Shown here: positions 8,569 through 16,268 of the stretch, one piece after another
Layout of the letters: every line of letters begins with the position of its first letter
How positions within the stretch are numbered: position 1 is the first letter of the stretch
NCBI GenBank assembly: GCA_963746175.1
Contig: CAVVAH010000004.1
Coordinates: 186,001 to 250,000, forward strand
Direction: 5' to 3'
Origin: CAVVAH01 sp963746175
GTDB taxonomy: Bacteria > Actinomycetota > Actinomycetes > JACCUZ01
DNA length: 64,000 nucleotides
The notes under the pieces: model-generated
What the model saw: only the letters and a program-made list of their open reading frames with translations
What the model was told of the DNA's origin: nothing
Databases searched by the model: none
Translations under genes and position numbers: made by a program

Positions 8569-9381
8569 CTAGATCTCCTTGAGGACGCGGCCTTCGAGCC
8601 GCCGGAACACGTAGACGCCCAGCACGAAGACGAGCACGGAGACAGCAGCGGCGATGACGACCGGCGTCCACCCCGACCACTGGTCGGGGAAGAAGGAGAT
8701 CCGGTAGAGGTCGAAGATCCCGGCGAGCGGGTTGAGGAGGAAGAGGTCGCCGGCCGGGCCGAGGCGGTCCGACTCGGTCACGTCCTTGAGGCCGTAGATG
8801 ACCGGCGAGAAGTAGAAGAGCAGCCGCATGACGATGCGCATCAGCCGTTCGACGTCGCCGTACATCACGGACAGCGGCGCGAGGATCAGGCCGGCACCGG
8901 TGAGCAGCAGCGTCTGCAGCACCACCGCCAGCGGGACGTAGACGACCTGCCAGTGCAGCTCGGCCCGCGACAGGAGCGCGAAACCGGCGAGCACCGGCAT
9001 GGCGTACATGAACTCGGCGAACTTGGACCCGACGGTGCGCAGCACCCAGATCTCGCGCGGCAGGTTGGTCGACCGGACCAGCTTGGAGTCCTTGGTCAGG
9101 GACTTCATCGACGAGCGGAGCACCGCGTTGGTCCACTGCCACGGCAGCATGCCGCAGAGCAGGAAGACGATGTAGGGGTCCTCGCCGATCTGGCGGGTCA
9201 TGATCTTCGTGAAGACCAGCCAGTAGACACCGGCCATGGCCAGCGGCTCGAGGATCGACCAGACGTAGCCCAGCACCGAGTCGGCGTACTTGACCTTGAG
9301 ATCGCGGACGACCAGCAGGGACAGGACGCGCCGGTGGTCCCACAGGGTGCCGAGCCGCGCCGGCACCACCTGACCAGCCAC
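8569..9381 (-). CDS. wzm: Wzm/TagG-type ABC exporter permease
   Basis: A 270-residue ABC-2 family permease with about six transmembrane helices. It begins with the family's amphipathic N-terminal segment VVRDLKVKYADSVLGYVWS and the conserved LEPLAMAGVYWLVF helix. With the ATPase encoded immediately downstream it forms a transporter for undecaprenyl-linked glycan or teichoic acid. GTG at 9381 is used, with AGGAG four bases upstream. It is the first gene of a seven-gene minus-strand operon that runs to 143, with a TAGCGT box about 40 bases upstream. The family assignment is firm; the transported polymer is inferred only from neighbouring TagF-like and CDP-alcohol genes. Confidence 0.92.
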   Translation of the reverse strand: MAGQVVPARLGTLWDHRRVLSLLVVRDLKVKYADSVLGYVWSILEPLAMAGVYWLVFTKIMTRQIGEDPYIVFLLCGMLPWQWTNAVLRSSMKSLTKDSKLVRSTNLPREIWVLRTVGSKFAEFMYAMPVLAGFALLSRAELHWQVVYVPLAVVLQTLLLTGAGLILAPLSVMYGDVERLMRIVMRLLFYFSPVIYGLKDVTESDRLGPAGDLFLLNPLAGIFDLYRISFFPDQWSGWTPVVIAAAVSVLVFVLGVYVFRRLEGRVLKEI

Positions 9382-9417
9382 GACACTCCTACCGGTCTCT
9401 CGCCTGACGGACGAGGA

Positions 9418-9423
9418 ACGCTA
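9418..9423 (-). promoter_or_regulatory. Probable -10 box of the exporter/polymer operon
   Basis: On the minus strand TAGCGT fits the actinobacterial TAnnnT -10 pattern. It would place the transcript start near 9411, giving a leader of about 30 bases before the permease GTG at 9381. No clear -35 is visible. The 94-base gap 9382-9475 otherwise holds nothing recognisable. Confidence 0.4.
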
Positions 9424-9475
9424 CCACCGGCGGCGTGAACGACCCGGTGCCGCGGTCGCCCCCGGACGGCGTCCG

Positions 9476-10534
9476 TCAGGGCGTGAAGCGCTCGACGAAT
9501 GCGTCGACGGAGCGCTGGACGGCGGCCGCGTCGAGGTCGAGGTGCTCGAGGATCGTGTAGCGGTCGGGCCGGGTCGTCGGCGCGAGCACGACCGCCTCGG
9601 CGAGCTGCTCGGCCGTCAGGCCGAGGTCGGCCGGCAGCCGCGGCAGGTCGTGCCGCCGCAGGCAGGCGTCGACCAGTGCGGCCGACTCGACGTCTCCGCG
9701 CAGGAAGAAGGAGTAGAGGGCGCCGACGCCGGCGAGCTCGCCGTGGTTGCCGGCTCCGGGGAAGAGCGCGTCGACGGCGTGCAGGATCTCGTGGTCGCCG
9801 CCGCTGCACGGCCGGCTCGACCCGGCGGCTGCCATCGCGATTCCGGACAGGACGAGCGCCTCCGCGAGCGCGGTGAGGAAGCTGTCCGACTCGATGCCGT
9901 CGGTGCGGTGCAGGACGGACTCGGCGGCGGTGCGCGCGAACGTCACGGCCAGGCCGTCGACCGGCTCGCCGCGCTCGTCGCCGGCCAGCCGCCAGTCCGC
10001 GATCGCCGACAGGTTCGACACGACGTCACCGACGCCGGACCGGACCATCCGCGGCGGGGAGGACCGGACGTAGTCGAGGTCGACCACCACGGCCATCGGC
10101 AGGCCGACACCGAACGAGCCCTTGCCGCCCTCGTGCAGCAGGGAGCTGACCGGCGACGCGATGCCGTCGTGCGCCAGGTTGGTGGCGACGGCCACCATCG
10201 GCAGCGCCAACCGGGTGGCGGCGTACTTGGCGACGTCGAGCGTGCGGCCGCCGCCGATCCCGACGAGGGCGTCGTAGTTCTTCCCCCGAAGCTCGGCCTG
10301 CAGGTCCCCGGCCGCCTCGAGGCTGCCGCCGCGGACCGTGAAGACGTCGGCGTTGGCCAGGGCCGGCTGCAGCGCCTCGACGACGGCCTCGCCCTGGCCG
10401 GGGCCGACAGCGATCGCGACGTGCCCGTCGGCGGAGATCCGCCGGTCCGCGAGGAGGTCGCCCAGGCCCGACACCGCACCGGCCCGGATGTCGATGAACA
10501 GCGGGCTCAGCAGCATCCGGGCTAGTAGTGGCAC
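9476..10534 (-). CDS. Iron-containing alcohol dehydrogenase family, glycerol-1-phosphate dehydrogenase-like
   Basis: A 352-residue Rossmann/metal dehydrogenase. The NAD-binding loop is GIGGGRTLDVAKY and is followed by VAVATNLAHDGIASPVSSL, the DG-x-A-S-P signature of AraM/EgsA-type sn-glycerol-1-phosphate dehydrogenases. Candidate metal ligands are the Asp of that motif and histidines in SGGDHEILHAVD and GAGNHGELAG. Such enzymes reduce dihydroxyacetone phosphate to sn-glycerol-1-phosphate. The next gene upstream is a cytidylyltransferase, suggesting that this product or a related polyol phosphate is activated with CTP for the TagF-like and CDP-alcohol enzymes nearby. GTG at 10534 overlaps the upstream gene by 13 bases and has GGGAG before it; ATG at 10516 is the alternative. 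Substrate assignment is inference. Confidence 0.78.
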   Translation of the reverse strand: MPLLARMLLSPLFIDIRAGAVSGLGDLLADRRISADGHVAIAVGPGQGEAVVEALQPALANADVFTVRGGSLEAAGDLQAELRGKNYDALVGIGGGRTLDVAKYAATRLALPMVAVATNLAHDGIASPVSSLLHEGGKGSFGVGLPMAVVVDLDYVRSSPPRMVRSGVGDVVSNLSAIADWRLAGDERGEPVDGLAVTFARTAAESVLHRTDGIESDSFLTALAEALVLSGIAMAAAGSSRPCSGGDHEILHAVDALFPGAGNHGELAGVGALYSFFLRGDVESAALVDACLRRHDLPRLPADLGLTAEQLAEAVVLAPTTRPDRYTILEHLDLDAAAVQRSVDAFVERFTP

Positions 10535-11265
10535 GCGATCTCCCGCGCCTTCGCGAGGTCGTCGTGGTTGTCGACCTCGACCCAGCTCACGGCACCGATC
10601 GGCGCGACCCCCACCTCGCCGCCGGTGTCGACCAGCGTCTGGTAGCCGTCCTCGTAGTACAGGTCGGGGTCGCGCCGCCAGGTCGCCTCCAGCGCAGTCG
10701 CCAGCGCCGACGCGGCCGACGCCTCGACCAGAGTGGCGCCGATGTACTCCCCCGTCGCCTCCGCCGGGTCCATCAGCTTCGTGATCCGGCGCATCCGGCC
10801 GGCCTCGTCGACGACGACCTTCATCTCCTCCTCGGCGAGGGACTTCTGGTCGTCCAGCGCGAGCAGGATGCCGGCGGCGCCGTCCTGCTCGCGGGCCGCG
10901 AGCAGGGTCCGCTCGATGCTGACCGGGTGGACGGTGTCGCCGTTGACCAGCAGGGCACCCTGGGCGAAGTGGTCACGGGCCAGCCACAGCGAGTAGCAGT
11001 TGTTCCACTCCTCGGCCTTGTCGTTGTGCACGAGCGTGAGCCGGACGCCGTGCCGCTCCTCCAGCGCCGCCTGCCGCGACTCCACCGCCTCGGCGCGGTA
11101 GCCCACGACGACCGTAACGTCGGTCAGCCCGACCTCGGCGAGGTTCCCGAGGGCGATGTCGAGGATCGTGGTCTCGCCGTCGACGGGCACCAGTGCCTTG
11201 GGCAGCGTGTCCGTGTAGGGGCGGAGCCGCCGGCCGGCACCCGCCGCCAGCACCATGCCGATCAT
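10522..11265 (-). CDS. Phosphocholine/inositol-phosphate-type cytidylyltransferase
   Basis: A 247-residue sugar/polyol-phosphate nucleotidyltransferase. The N-terminus carries the nucleotide loop GMVLAAGAGRRLRPYTDTLPKAL, and the middle has the WNNCYSLWLAR segment typical of LicC-like and inositol-phosphate cytidylyltransferases, then the metal motif VNGDTV. It should condense CTP with a phosphorylated alcohol to give a CDP-alcohol, the donor for CDP-alcohol phosphotransferases and TagF-like polymerases in this locus. ATG at 11265 has GGAGAGG ten bases upstream. It heads a two-gene operon with the dehydrogenase. The substrate may be glycerol-1-phosphate, inositol-1-phosphate or choline phosphate; sequence alone does not decide. 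Confidence 0.82.
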   Translation of the reverse strand: MIGMVLAAGAGRRLRPYTDTLPKALVPVDGETTILDIALGNLAEVGLTDVTVVVGYRAEAVESRQAALEERHGVRLTLVHNDKAEEWNNCYSLWLARDHFAQGALLVNGDTVHPVSIERTLLAAREQDGAAGILLALDDQKSLAEEEMKVVVDEAGRMRRITKLMDPAEATGEYIGATLVEASAASALATALEATWRRDPDLYYEDGYQTLVDTGGEVGVAPIGAVSWVEVDNHDDLAKAREIACHY

Positions 11266-11304
11266 CAGGGCGGGACCTCTCCGTGGGGGCAGCGCGACCC
11301 CCGG

Positions 11305-11314
11305 ACGGTATCGT
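11305..11314. promoter_or_regulatory. Overlapping divergent -10 boxes
   Basis: The ten bases ACGGTATCGT contain TATCGT reading right (11309-11314) and TACCGT reading left (11305-11310). They could drive the TagF-like gene at 11399 and the cytidylyltransferase at 11265 in opposite directions from one site. Both would have short leaders with good ribosome sites. No -35 was identified. Confidence 0.35.
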
Positions 11315-11398
11315 CCCCCGCAGGGCGATGCCGTCGGTGGGCGCACGGCGTCCGCCGCACCGACCCTTCGTCAGCAGCCCGTGCCAGGAGGACCCGAC

Positions 11399-12700
11399 GT
11401 GTCCCAGACGCCCGACGCCAGTGTGAGCCGCGCCGCGGCGCGACGCATGGTCCGGGCGCTCCGCTGGCGGGCCCGGCGGGCCCGGGCCGCGCTAGCCCTC
11501 AAGCTGGCGCCGGACTCCTTCGTGCCGCAGATGGCCGCCGCCCGCATCCCGGTGGACGCCGAGGTGGCCGTCTACTACGCGGACAGTCCCGAGCGGGTCT
11601 ACCAGCTCGACCAGTGGCTCCCGGTGCTCGAGAAGCTCTCGACCACGCACCGGGTCGTCCTCATCCTGCGCGACATCCGCACGCTCAAGGACGTGCAGAA
11701 CCGCACCACGCTGCCCGTGGTCTGCATGACGACCTTCCTCGACCTGATGAACCTCTACGACAGCGGCGAGTTCAAGATCGGCATCTACGTCAACAACGGG
11801 CAGCGCAACTTCCAGTCGCTCAACAACCCGCGCATGCTGCACGTGCACGTCAACCACGGCGAGAGCGACAAGCTGTCCAGCTTCTCCAACCAGGTCAAGG
11901 CCTACGACCGGGTGTTCGTCGCCGGGCCGGTGGCCGTCGAGCGATACCGCGAGGCGCTCATCGCCTTCGACGACAGCAAGGTCGTGCCGGTCGGCCGCCC
12001 GCAGCTGGACCTCGACTTCACCCCCGAGCTGCCGGCGTCGACCCGCCGTACCGTGATGTACGCCCCCACCTGGGAGGGCGAGAGCGAGTCGAACAACTGG
12101 ACGTCGGTCGACTGCTTCGGCGTACAGATCGTGACGGCCCTCCTGTCCCTCCCCGACGTGCGGGTCGTCTACAAGCCGCACCCCAGGGTTCCCACCTCGC
12201 TGCACCCCGGCGTGCGCTCGGCGCACCGGAAGATCACGTCGTTGATCACCAAGGCTGCCGAGGGTGATCCGGCAGCGGGCCACCTGGTCCGGCTGGACGG
12301 CAACATCCTGGCGATGTTCGGCCGGTGCGACGCGCTCGTCGGCGACATCTCCAGCGTCACCCTGGACTTCCTCTACCTCCAGGCCGATGCCCCGATCTTC
12401 CTCACCGACCGGCGCGACGACCGCGAGCTGCTGGCCAGTGACACGCCGCTCACCGAGGGCGCCGACATCGTCGACTCCACGACGATCGACGGCTTCGCGT
12501 CGGCGATGGCCGACGCGCTGACGAACGACAAGCGTCGCGAGGACCGGGCCCGCACGCGCACGCACTACTTCGGCGACCTCGGTCCGGGCGACAGCTCGCG
12601 GATGTTCGAGAAGGCCGTCGCCGAGCTGATCGCGGAGCGCGACCGGCTGCTCGCCGGCCACCGTCGGGTGACCACCGGCGACGTCGATGAGCACGACTGA
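11399..12700 (+). CDS. CDP-glycerol glycerophosphotransferase (TagB/TagF)-like protein
   Basis: A 433-residue GT-B-like protein. It has VMYAPTWEGE, VVYKPHPRVPTSLHPG and CDALVGDISSVTLDFLYLQADAPIFLTD, corresponding to the nucleotide-binding and DxSS regions of teichoic acid glycerophosphotransferases. The N-terminal ~180 residues contain YVNNGQRNFQSLNNPRMLHVHVNHGESDK, where the HG pair fits the catalytic histidine region. It probably primes or extends a polyol-phosphate chain. GTG at 11399 is chosen because AGGAGG lies seven bases upstream; the open frame extends further left but without a better start. It overlaps the phosphodiesterase gene downstream by 14 bases, so the two are co-translated. 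Confidence 0.82.
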   Translation: MSQTPDASVSRAAARRMVRALRWRARRARAALALKLAPDSFVPQMAAARIPVDAEVAVYYADSPERVYQLDQWLPVLEKLSTTHRVVLILRDIRTLKDVQNRTTLPVVCMTTFLDLMNLYDSGEFKIGIYVNNGQRNFQSLNNPRMLHVHVNHGESDKLSSFSNQVKAYDRVFVAGPVAVERYREALIAFDDSKVVPVGRPQLDLDFTPELPASTRRTVMYAPTWEGESESNNWTSVDCFGVQIVTALLSLPDVRVVYKPHPRVPTSLHPGVRSAHRKITSLITKAAEGDPAAGHLVRLDGNILAMFGRCDALVGDISSVTLDFLYLQADAPIFLTDRRDDRELLASDTPLTEGADIVDSTTIDGFASAMADALTNDKRREDRARTRTHYFGDLGPGDSSRMFEKAVAELIAERDRLLAGHRRVTTGDVDEHD

Positions 12701-13457
12701 GGTCCAGCGCTTCCTCGTCGCGACGCCGACGCTGCTCGGTCACCGCGGTCTCGGCAAGGGCACCGTCGACGGCCGCACCGAGAACACCGTCGCCTCCATG
12801 CTCGGAGCCCTCGACGCCGGTGCCGACGGCCTGGAGGTCGACGTCGCGCGCACCTCGGACGGCGCCCTGGTGGTCAGCCACGACCCGGTCCTCCCGGACG
12901 GCCGGTTCCTCGTGGACGTGGACGCGACCGACGCCACGGCCGCCGGCCTCGTGCTGCTGGCGGAGCTGCTCGACACCGTCCCGGCCGGCGTACCGGTCGA
13001 CCTGGACCTCAAGTCGGTGCTCGAGGACGCCACCGACGCGACGAGCCACCAGACCCACGCGCTGCTCGCGCCGCTGGTCGCATCGGAGGTACGCCGACGG
13101 CCGGTGCTCGTGACGTCGTTCGACCCGGCCGCGCTGCTCCGGCTGCGCGAGGCCGTCCCCGAGGCGGCGTACGGGCTGCTGGCATGGGTCGACTTCCCGC
13201 TCCGGCACGCGGTGGCGACAGCGGCCGGGCTGGGGCTGGACCTGGTCGGCCTGCACCACGGGTCGTTCGGGCCGAACCGGGTGGAGAGCGGACCCGTGCA
13301 CCGGCCGCCCGAGGTGAGCGTGGACATCGCCCACCAGGCGGGGCTGCAGGTGCTCGCCTGGTGCCCGGAGCCCGGCGTCGCGGCCGGCCTGGTGGCTGCG
13401 GGCGTCGACGCCCTGGTCGTCAACGACGTACCCGCCGCCGTCGCCGCCCTCCGCTGA
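12687..13457 (+). CDS. Glycerophosphodiester phosphodiesterase
   Basis: A 256-residue TIM-barrel enzyme of the GDPD family, which hydrolyses glycerophosphodiesters to glycerol-phosphate and an alcohol. The N-terminus has LLGHRGLGKG, then RTENTVASMLGALDAGADGLEVDV and VVSHDP, giving the expected catalytic His, Arg, Glu, Asp and His residues. It has no signal peptide, so action is cytoplasmic. It starts with ATG inside the end of the TagF-like gene and overlaps it by 14 bases. The pairing suggests recycling or editing of glycerol-phosphate polymer rather than phospholipid turnover, but that is inference. Its 3' end overlaps the convergent GT2 gene by 38 bases. Confidence 0.9.
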   Translation: MSTTEVQRFLVATPTLLGHRGLGKGTVDGRTENTVASMLGALDAGADGLEVDVARTSDGALVVSHDPVLPDGRFLVDVDATDATAAGLVLLAELLDTVPAGVPVDLDLKSVLEDATDATSHQTHALLAPLVASEVRRRPVLVTSFDPAALLRLREAVPEAAYGLLAWVDFPLRHAVATAAGLGLDLVGLHHGSFGPNRVESGPVHRPPEVSVDIAHQAGLQVLAWCPEPGVAAGLVAAGVDALVVNDVPAAVAALR

Positions 13458-14469
13458 CAGGTCCCGGAGCCCGGCGCAGCGAGCGGGGCGAGGTGAGGAA
13501 GCCGATCCCCCACGCACCGTGCATGGTGGCGAGCACCGGCGGCAACCAGGCCCGCGACCGCGGCGGCAGCCCGCGCCCGACCAGGGTGGCGCCCACCAGC
13601 ACTCCCGCGACGTAGCCGGCCGGTACGACGAACGCCGGCCGCCAGCCGGCCAGGCCGACGGCCGTCCCGGCGACCACGCCGACCACGGCCGCCGGCGGCG
13701 CGAGGTAGCGCAGGTTCGCGGTGCCCACGTGCTCGCGCATGACGACGCGCCGCCAGCGGCCGTAGTCGCGGTACTGCTTCGCCAGCGCTCGCAGGGTCGA
13801 GCGCGGGCGGTACGAGACGCGCATGGCGGGCGTGAACCACACGAGGCCGCCGCCCTCCCGGATCCGGTGGTTGAGCTCCCAGTCCTGGGCGCGGAGGAAG
13901 GACTCGTCGTAACCACCGAGCCGGTCCAGCACCTCACGCCGGAACGCCCCGAGGTAGACCGTCGGCGCCGGGCCCTCCTCGCCCCCCGTGTGGAAGCTCG
14001 CCTGGCCGACACCGATCGGGCTGGTCATCGCCGCGGCGACCGCCCGCTCGAAGTCCGTGACCCCCTCGGCGGACATCAGGCCGCCGACGTTGTCGGCGCC
14101 GGTGCGGCGCAACGTCTCGACGGCCACCCGGACGTAGTCGGCGGGCACCAGTGCGTGCCCGTCCAGCCGCACCACGAGGTCGTGCTGTGCGGCGGCGATC
14201 GCCAGGTTCAGGGCGGCGCCGGTCGCGCCGGTCGGGTTGGCCACCGTCCGCACCCGGGGGTCCTCTGCTGCCAGCGCGGCCGCGATCTCGTCCGTCCGGT
14301 CGTGCGACGGTCCGAGAGCCAGCACCAGCTCGAGCGGACCGGCGTAGTCCTGCCCGAGCACGGTGCCGGCGGCGGTGCGCAGGTGCCGCTCCTCGTCGAG
14401 CACCGGCATGACGACCGAGACACCCGGCCAGCGGGGCTCGGTCGGCGCGGCGTCGACGCTGGGTTCCAT
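13420..14469 (-). CDS. GT2 glycosyltransferase, succinoglycan ExoA-like
   Basis: A 349-residue membrane-associated glycosyltransferase. The N-terminal GT-A domain starts VSVVMPVLDEERHLRTAA, with VVRLDGHALVPADYV as the DxD-equivalent region and FLRAQDWELNHRIREGGG as the acidic base region, all as in ExoA-like proteins. The C-terminal third has two or three hydrophobic helices (PPAAVVGVVAGTAVGLAGW and PAGYVAGVLVGATLVG). It likely makes a polyprenyl- or lipid-linked sugar. ATG at 14469 is preceded by TAGCGT ten bases upstream, suggesting a transcript starting close to the ATG. It is convergent with the GDPD gene and divergent from the LCP gene. Confidence 0.86.
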   Translation of the reverse strand: MEPSVDAAPTEPRWPGVSVVMPVLDEERHLRTAAGTVLGQDYAGPLELVLALGPSHDRTDEIAAALAAEDPRVRTVANPTGATGAALNLAIAAAQHDLVVRLDGHALVPADYVRVAVETLRRTGADNVGGLMSAEGVTDFERAVAAAMTSPIGVGQASFHTGGEEGPAPTVYLGAFRREVLDRLGGYDESFLRAQDWELNHRIREGGGLVWFTPAMRVSYRPRSTLRALAKQYRDYGRWRRVVMREHVGTANLRYLAPPAAVVGVVAGTAVGLAGWRPAFVVPAGYVAGVLVGATLVGRGLPPRSRAWLPPVLATMHGAWGIGFLTSPRSLRRAPGPVSGGRRRRRVRR

Positions 14470-14479
14470 GGCGCCGCAC

Positions 14480-14485
14480 ACGCTA
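14480..14485 (-). promoter_or_regulatory. Probable -10 box for the ExoA-like gene
   Basis: TAGCGT on the minus strand lies ten bases before ATG 14469, so the transcript would have almost no leader. This also supports the chosen start. Confidence 0.4.
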
Positions 14486-14550
14486 TCCGAGCACCGAACG
14501 GCGGCCCGCGCCGTACGGCGTGGCACCAGGGCGGTCCCGTGCACCAGACC

Positions 14551-14556
14551 TAGCCT
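14551..14556 (+). promoter_or_regulatory. Probable -10 box for the first LCP gene
   Basis: TAGCCT fits the TAnnnT pattern and lies about 72 bases before the LCP ATG at 14629, leaving room for a leader. Confidence 0.3.
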
Positions 14557-14628
14557 GGCCGCGACGAGTCAGCCCGCCCGCTGCGCACCACGCAGCCGCC
14601 TCCGCCGCCGGAAGGTCCGAGAACGCCG

Positions 14629-16137
14629 ATGTCCACGCCGACCGGGGCCCCGCCGGCCCTGCCGCCGCAGCTCGACCCGCGCGGGCGCACCGCGCCGGCC
14701 CCGCGGCCACCGCGGACCGGCCGGCGGCCACCGACGCGCGTCAGCCGCATCGCGCGGCGGCTGGTGCTCGTCGTCGCGGTGCTGACCACGCTCGGCGTCC
14801 TCGCGGCCAGCGCGTCCGGCTACGCGCTGCTCTCGTGGTCGACGCGCAGGATCGACCGGGTGGACGCCTTCGCCGGGCTCACCGACAGGCCGCCGGCCAG
14901 CGCCGCGGGCTCCACCACGTTCCTGCTGGTCGGCTCCGACGGCCGCACCGGCATGTCCCGCGCCGACATGAAGCGGCTGCACGTCGGCAACGAGTCGACG
15001 GCGGCCGGCCGCCGGGCCGACACGATGCTGCTCGTCCACGTGTCGGCGCGGCACGGCACGGTCGACGTGGTCAGCCTGCCGCGGGACTCGTACGTCACCG
15101 TCCCGGCTCACCTGGCCACCGACGGCGGCCAGGTGCGGGAGCGGCGCAACAAGCTCAACGCGGCCTACGCCTTCGGTGGGCCGTCGCTGACCGTCGCCAC
15201 CATCGAGCGGTCCACCGGGGTGCGCGTCGACCACTACCTCGAGGTCGACTTCCTGGGCTTCGTCCGGCTGGTCGACGCGGTCGGCGGGGTGGACGTCTGC
15301 AGCACCACCCGGCTCCGCGACCGGAAGGCCGGCCTCCGTCTGCCTGCCGGCGTGAGCCATGTCGACGGCGAGACCGGCCTCGCCTACGTCCGCGCGCGAC
15401 ACCTCGACGCCCGCGCCGACCTGGGGCGGGTGGAGCGCCAGCAGCGGTTCCTCGCCGCGATGGTCGACCGGGCCACCAGCCGTGACGTCCTGCTCGACCC
15501 GCGCGCCCTGGTCCGCTTCCTCGACGCCGCCCTGTCCGCGGTCCGCGCGGACCCTGGTCTGACCGAGGACGAGCTGGTGAAGCTCGGCACCCGGCTGCGG
15601 CACGTGTCCGGCGACGACATCCGGTTCCGGACCGTTCCGGTTGCCAACCCGTCGTACCGCTCGCCGAACGCGGGTGCGGTGGCCCTGTGGGACCCCGCGG
15701 CAGCTCAGGCAGTGTTCACCTCGATGCGCGACGACACCGCGCGGCCGCACCGCGGCAGAGCCCGCGCCGAACGGCCCACGATCGCACCGGCCGGTGTGCA
15801 CGTGCGGGTCTACAACGGCGGCGGCACCCCCGGCCTCGGCTCGCGGGCGAGCGCCGACCTCGCGGCCGAGGGCTTCACCGTCGACGGCCCGGCGGCGAAC
15901 TGGAGCCGCACCGGCGTCGCCGCCACGACGATCCGCTTCGACGCCCGCTACACCGAGAGCATCAAGACCGTGGCCGCGGCGCTGCCCGGCGCGAGGCTCG
16001 TGCCGGTGGCCGGGCTGGGGCGCACCATGGAGGTCGTGGTGGGCACGGCGTACGCCGGGACGAAGGCCGTCCGCGTGAGCGCCGCGTCACCCACCGACAC
16101 GGGTGTACGCACCGCGGGTGACCACGTCTGCTCCTAG
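14629..16137 (+). CDS. LytR-CpsA-Psr (LCP) family protein with LytR_C domain
   Basis: A 502-residue membrane-anchored ligase. A proline/arginine-rich cytoplasmic tail (residues 1-45) precedes one transmembrane helix (LVLVVAVLTTLGVLAASASGY). The extracellular LCP domain (about 95-255) has RADTMLLVHV, VSLPRDSYV and RNKLNAAYAFGG, which bind the pyrophosphate of polyprenyl-linked glycopolymers. The last ~120 residues (GVHVRVYNGGGTPGLGSRAS onward) are a LytR_C domain. LCP proteins transfer teichoic acid, arabinogalactan or capsule precursors onto peptidoglycan. Location next to the polymer synthesis cluster suggests it attaches that polymer. Two lone cysteines in VDVCS and the final CS dipeptide are noteworthy for a secreted domain and might form a disulfide. 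Confidence 0.93.
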   Translation: MSTPTGAPPALPPQLDPRGRTAPAPRPPRTGRRPPTRVSRIARRLVLVVAVLTTLGVLAASASGYALLSWSTRRIDRVDAFAGLTDRPPASAAGSTTFLLVGSDGRTGMSRADMKRLHVGNESTAAGRRADTMLLVHVSARHGTVDVVSLPRDSYVTVPAHLATDGGQVRERRNKLNAAYAFGGPSLTVATIERSTGVRVDHYLEVDFLGFVRLVDAVGGVDVCSTTRLRDRKAGLRLPAGVSHVDGETGLAYVRARHLDARADLGRVERQQRFLAAMVDRATSRDVLLDPRALVRFLDAALSAVRADPGLTEDELVKLGTRLRHVSGDDIRFRTVPVANPSYRSPNAGAVALWDPAAAQAVFTSMRDDTARPHRGRARAERPTIAPAGVHVRVYNGGGTPGLGSRASADLAAEGFTVDGPAANWSRTGVAATTIRFDARYTESIKTVAAALPGARLVPVAGLGRTMEVVVGTAYAGTKAVRVSAASPTDTGVRTAGDHVCS

Positions 16138-16268
16138 GGCGTGTCTCAGGTTTCGGCCGGCGGTTGGCGGGCATCCCGGCCCTCGACAGCGTCTGCCGGG
16201 GGCCGGCTGCCGAACTCTTCCCGCAGCGCACGACACGAGCACGCGCAGCGTGCGGGAGGAGCTCTGCC

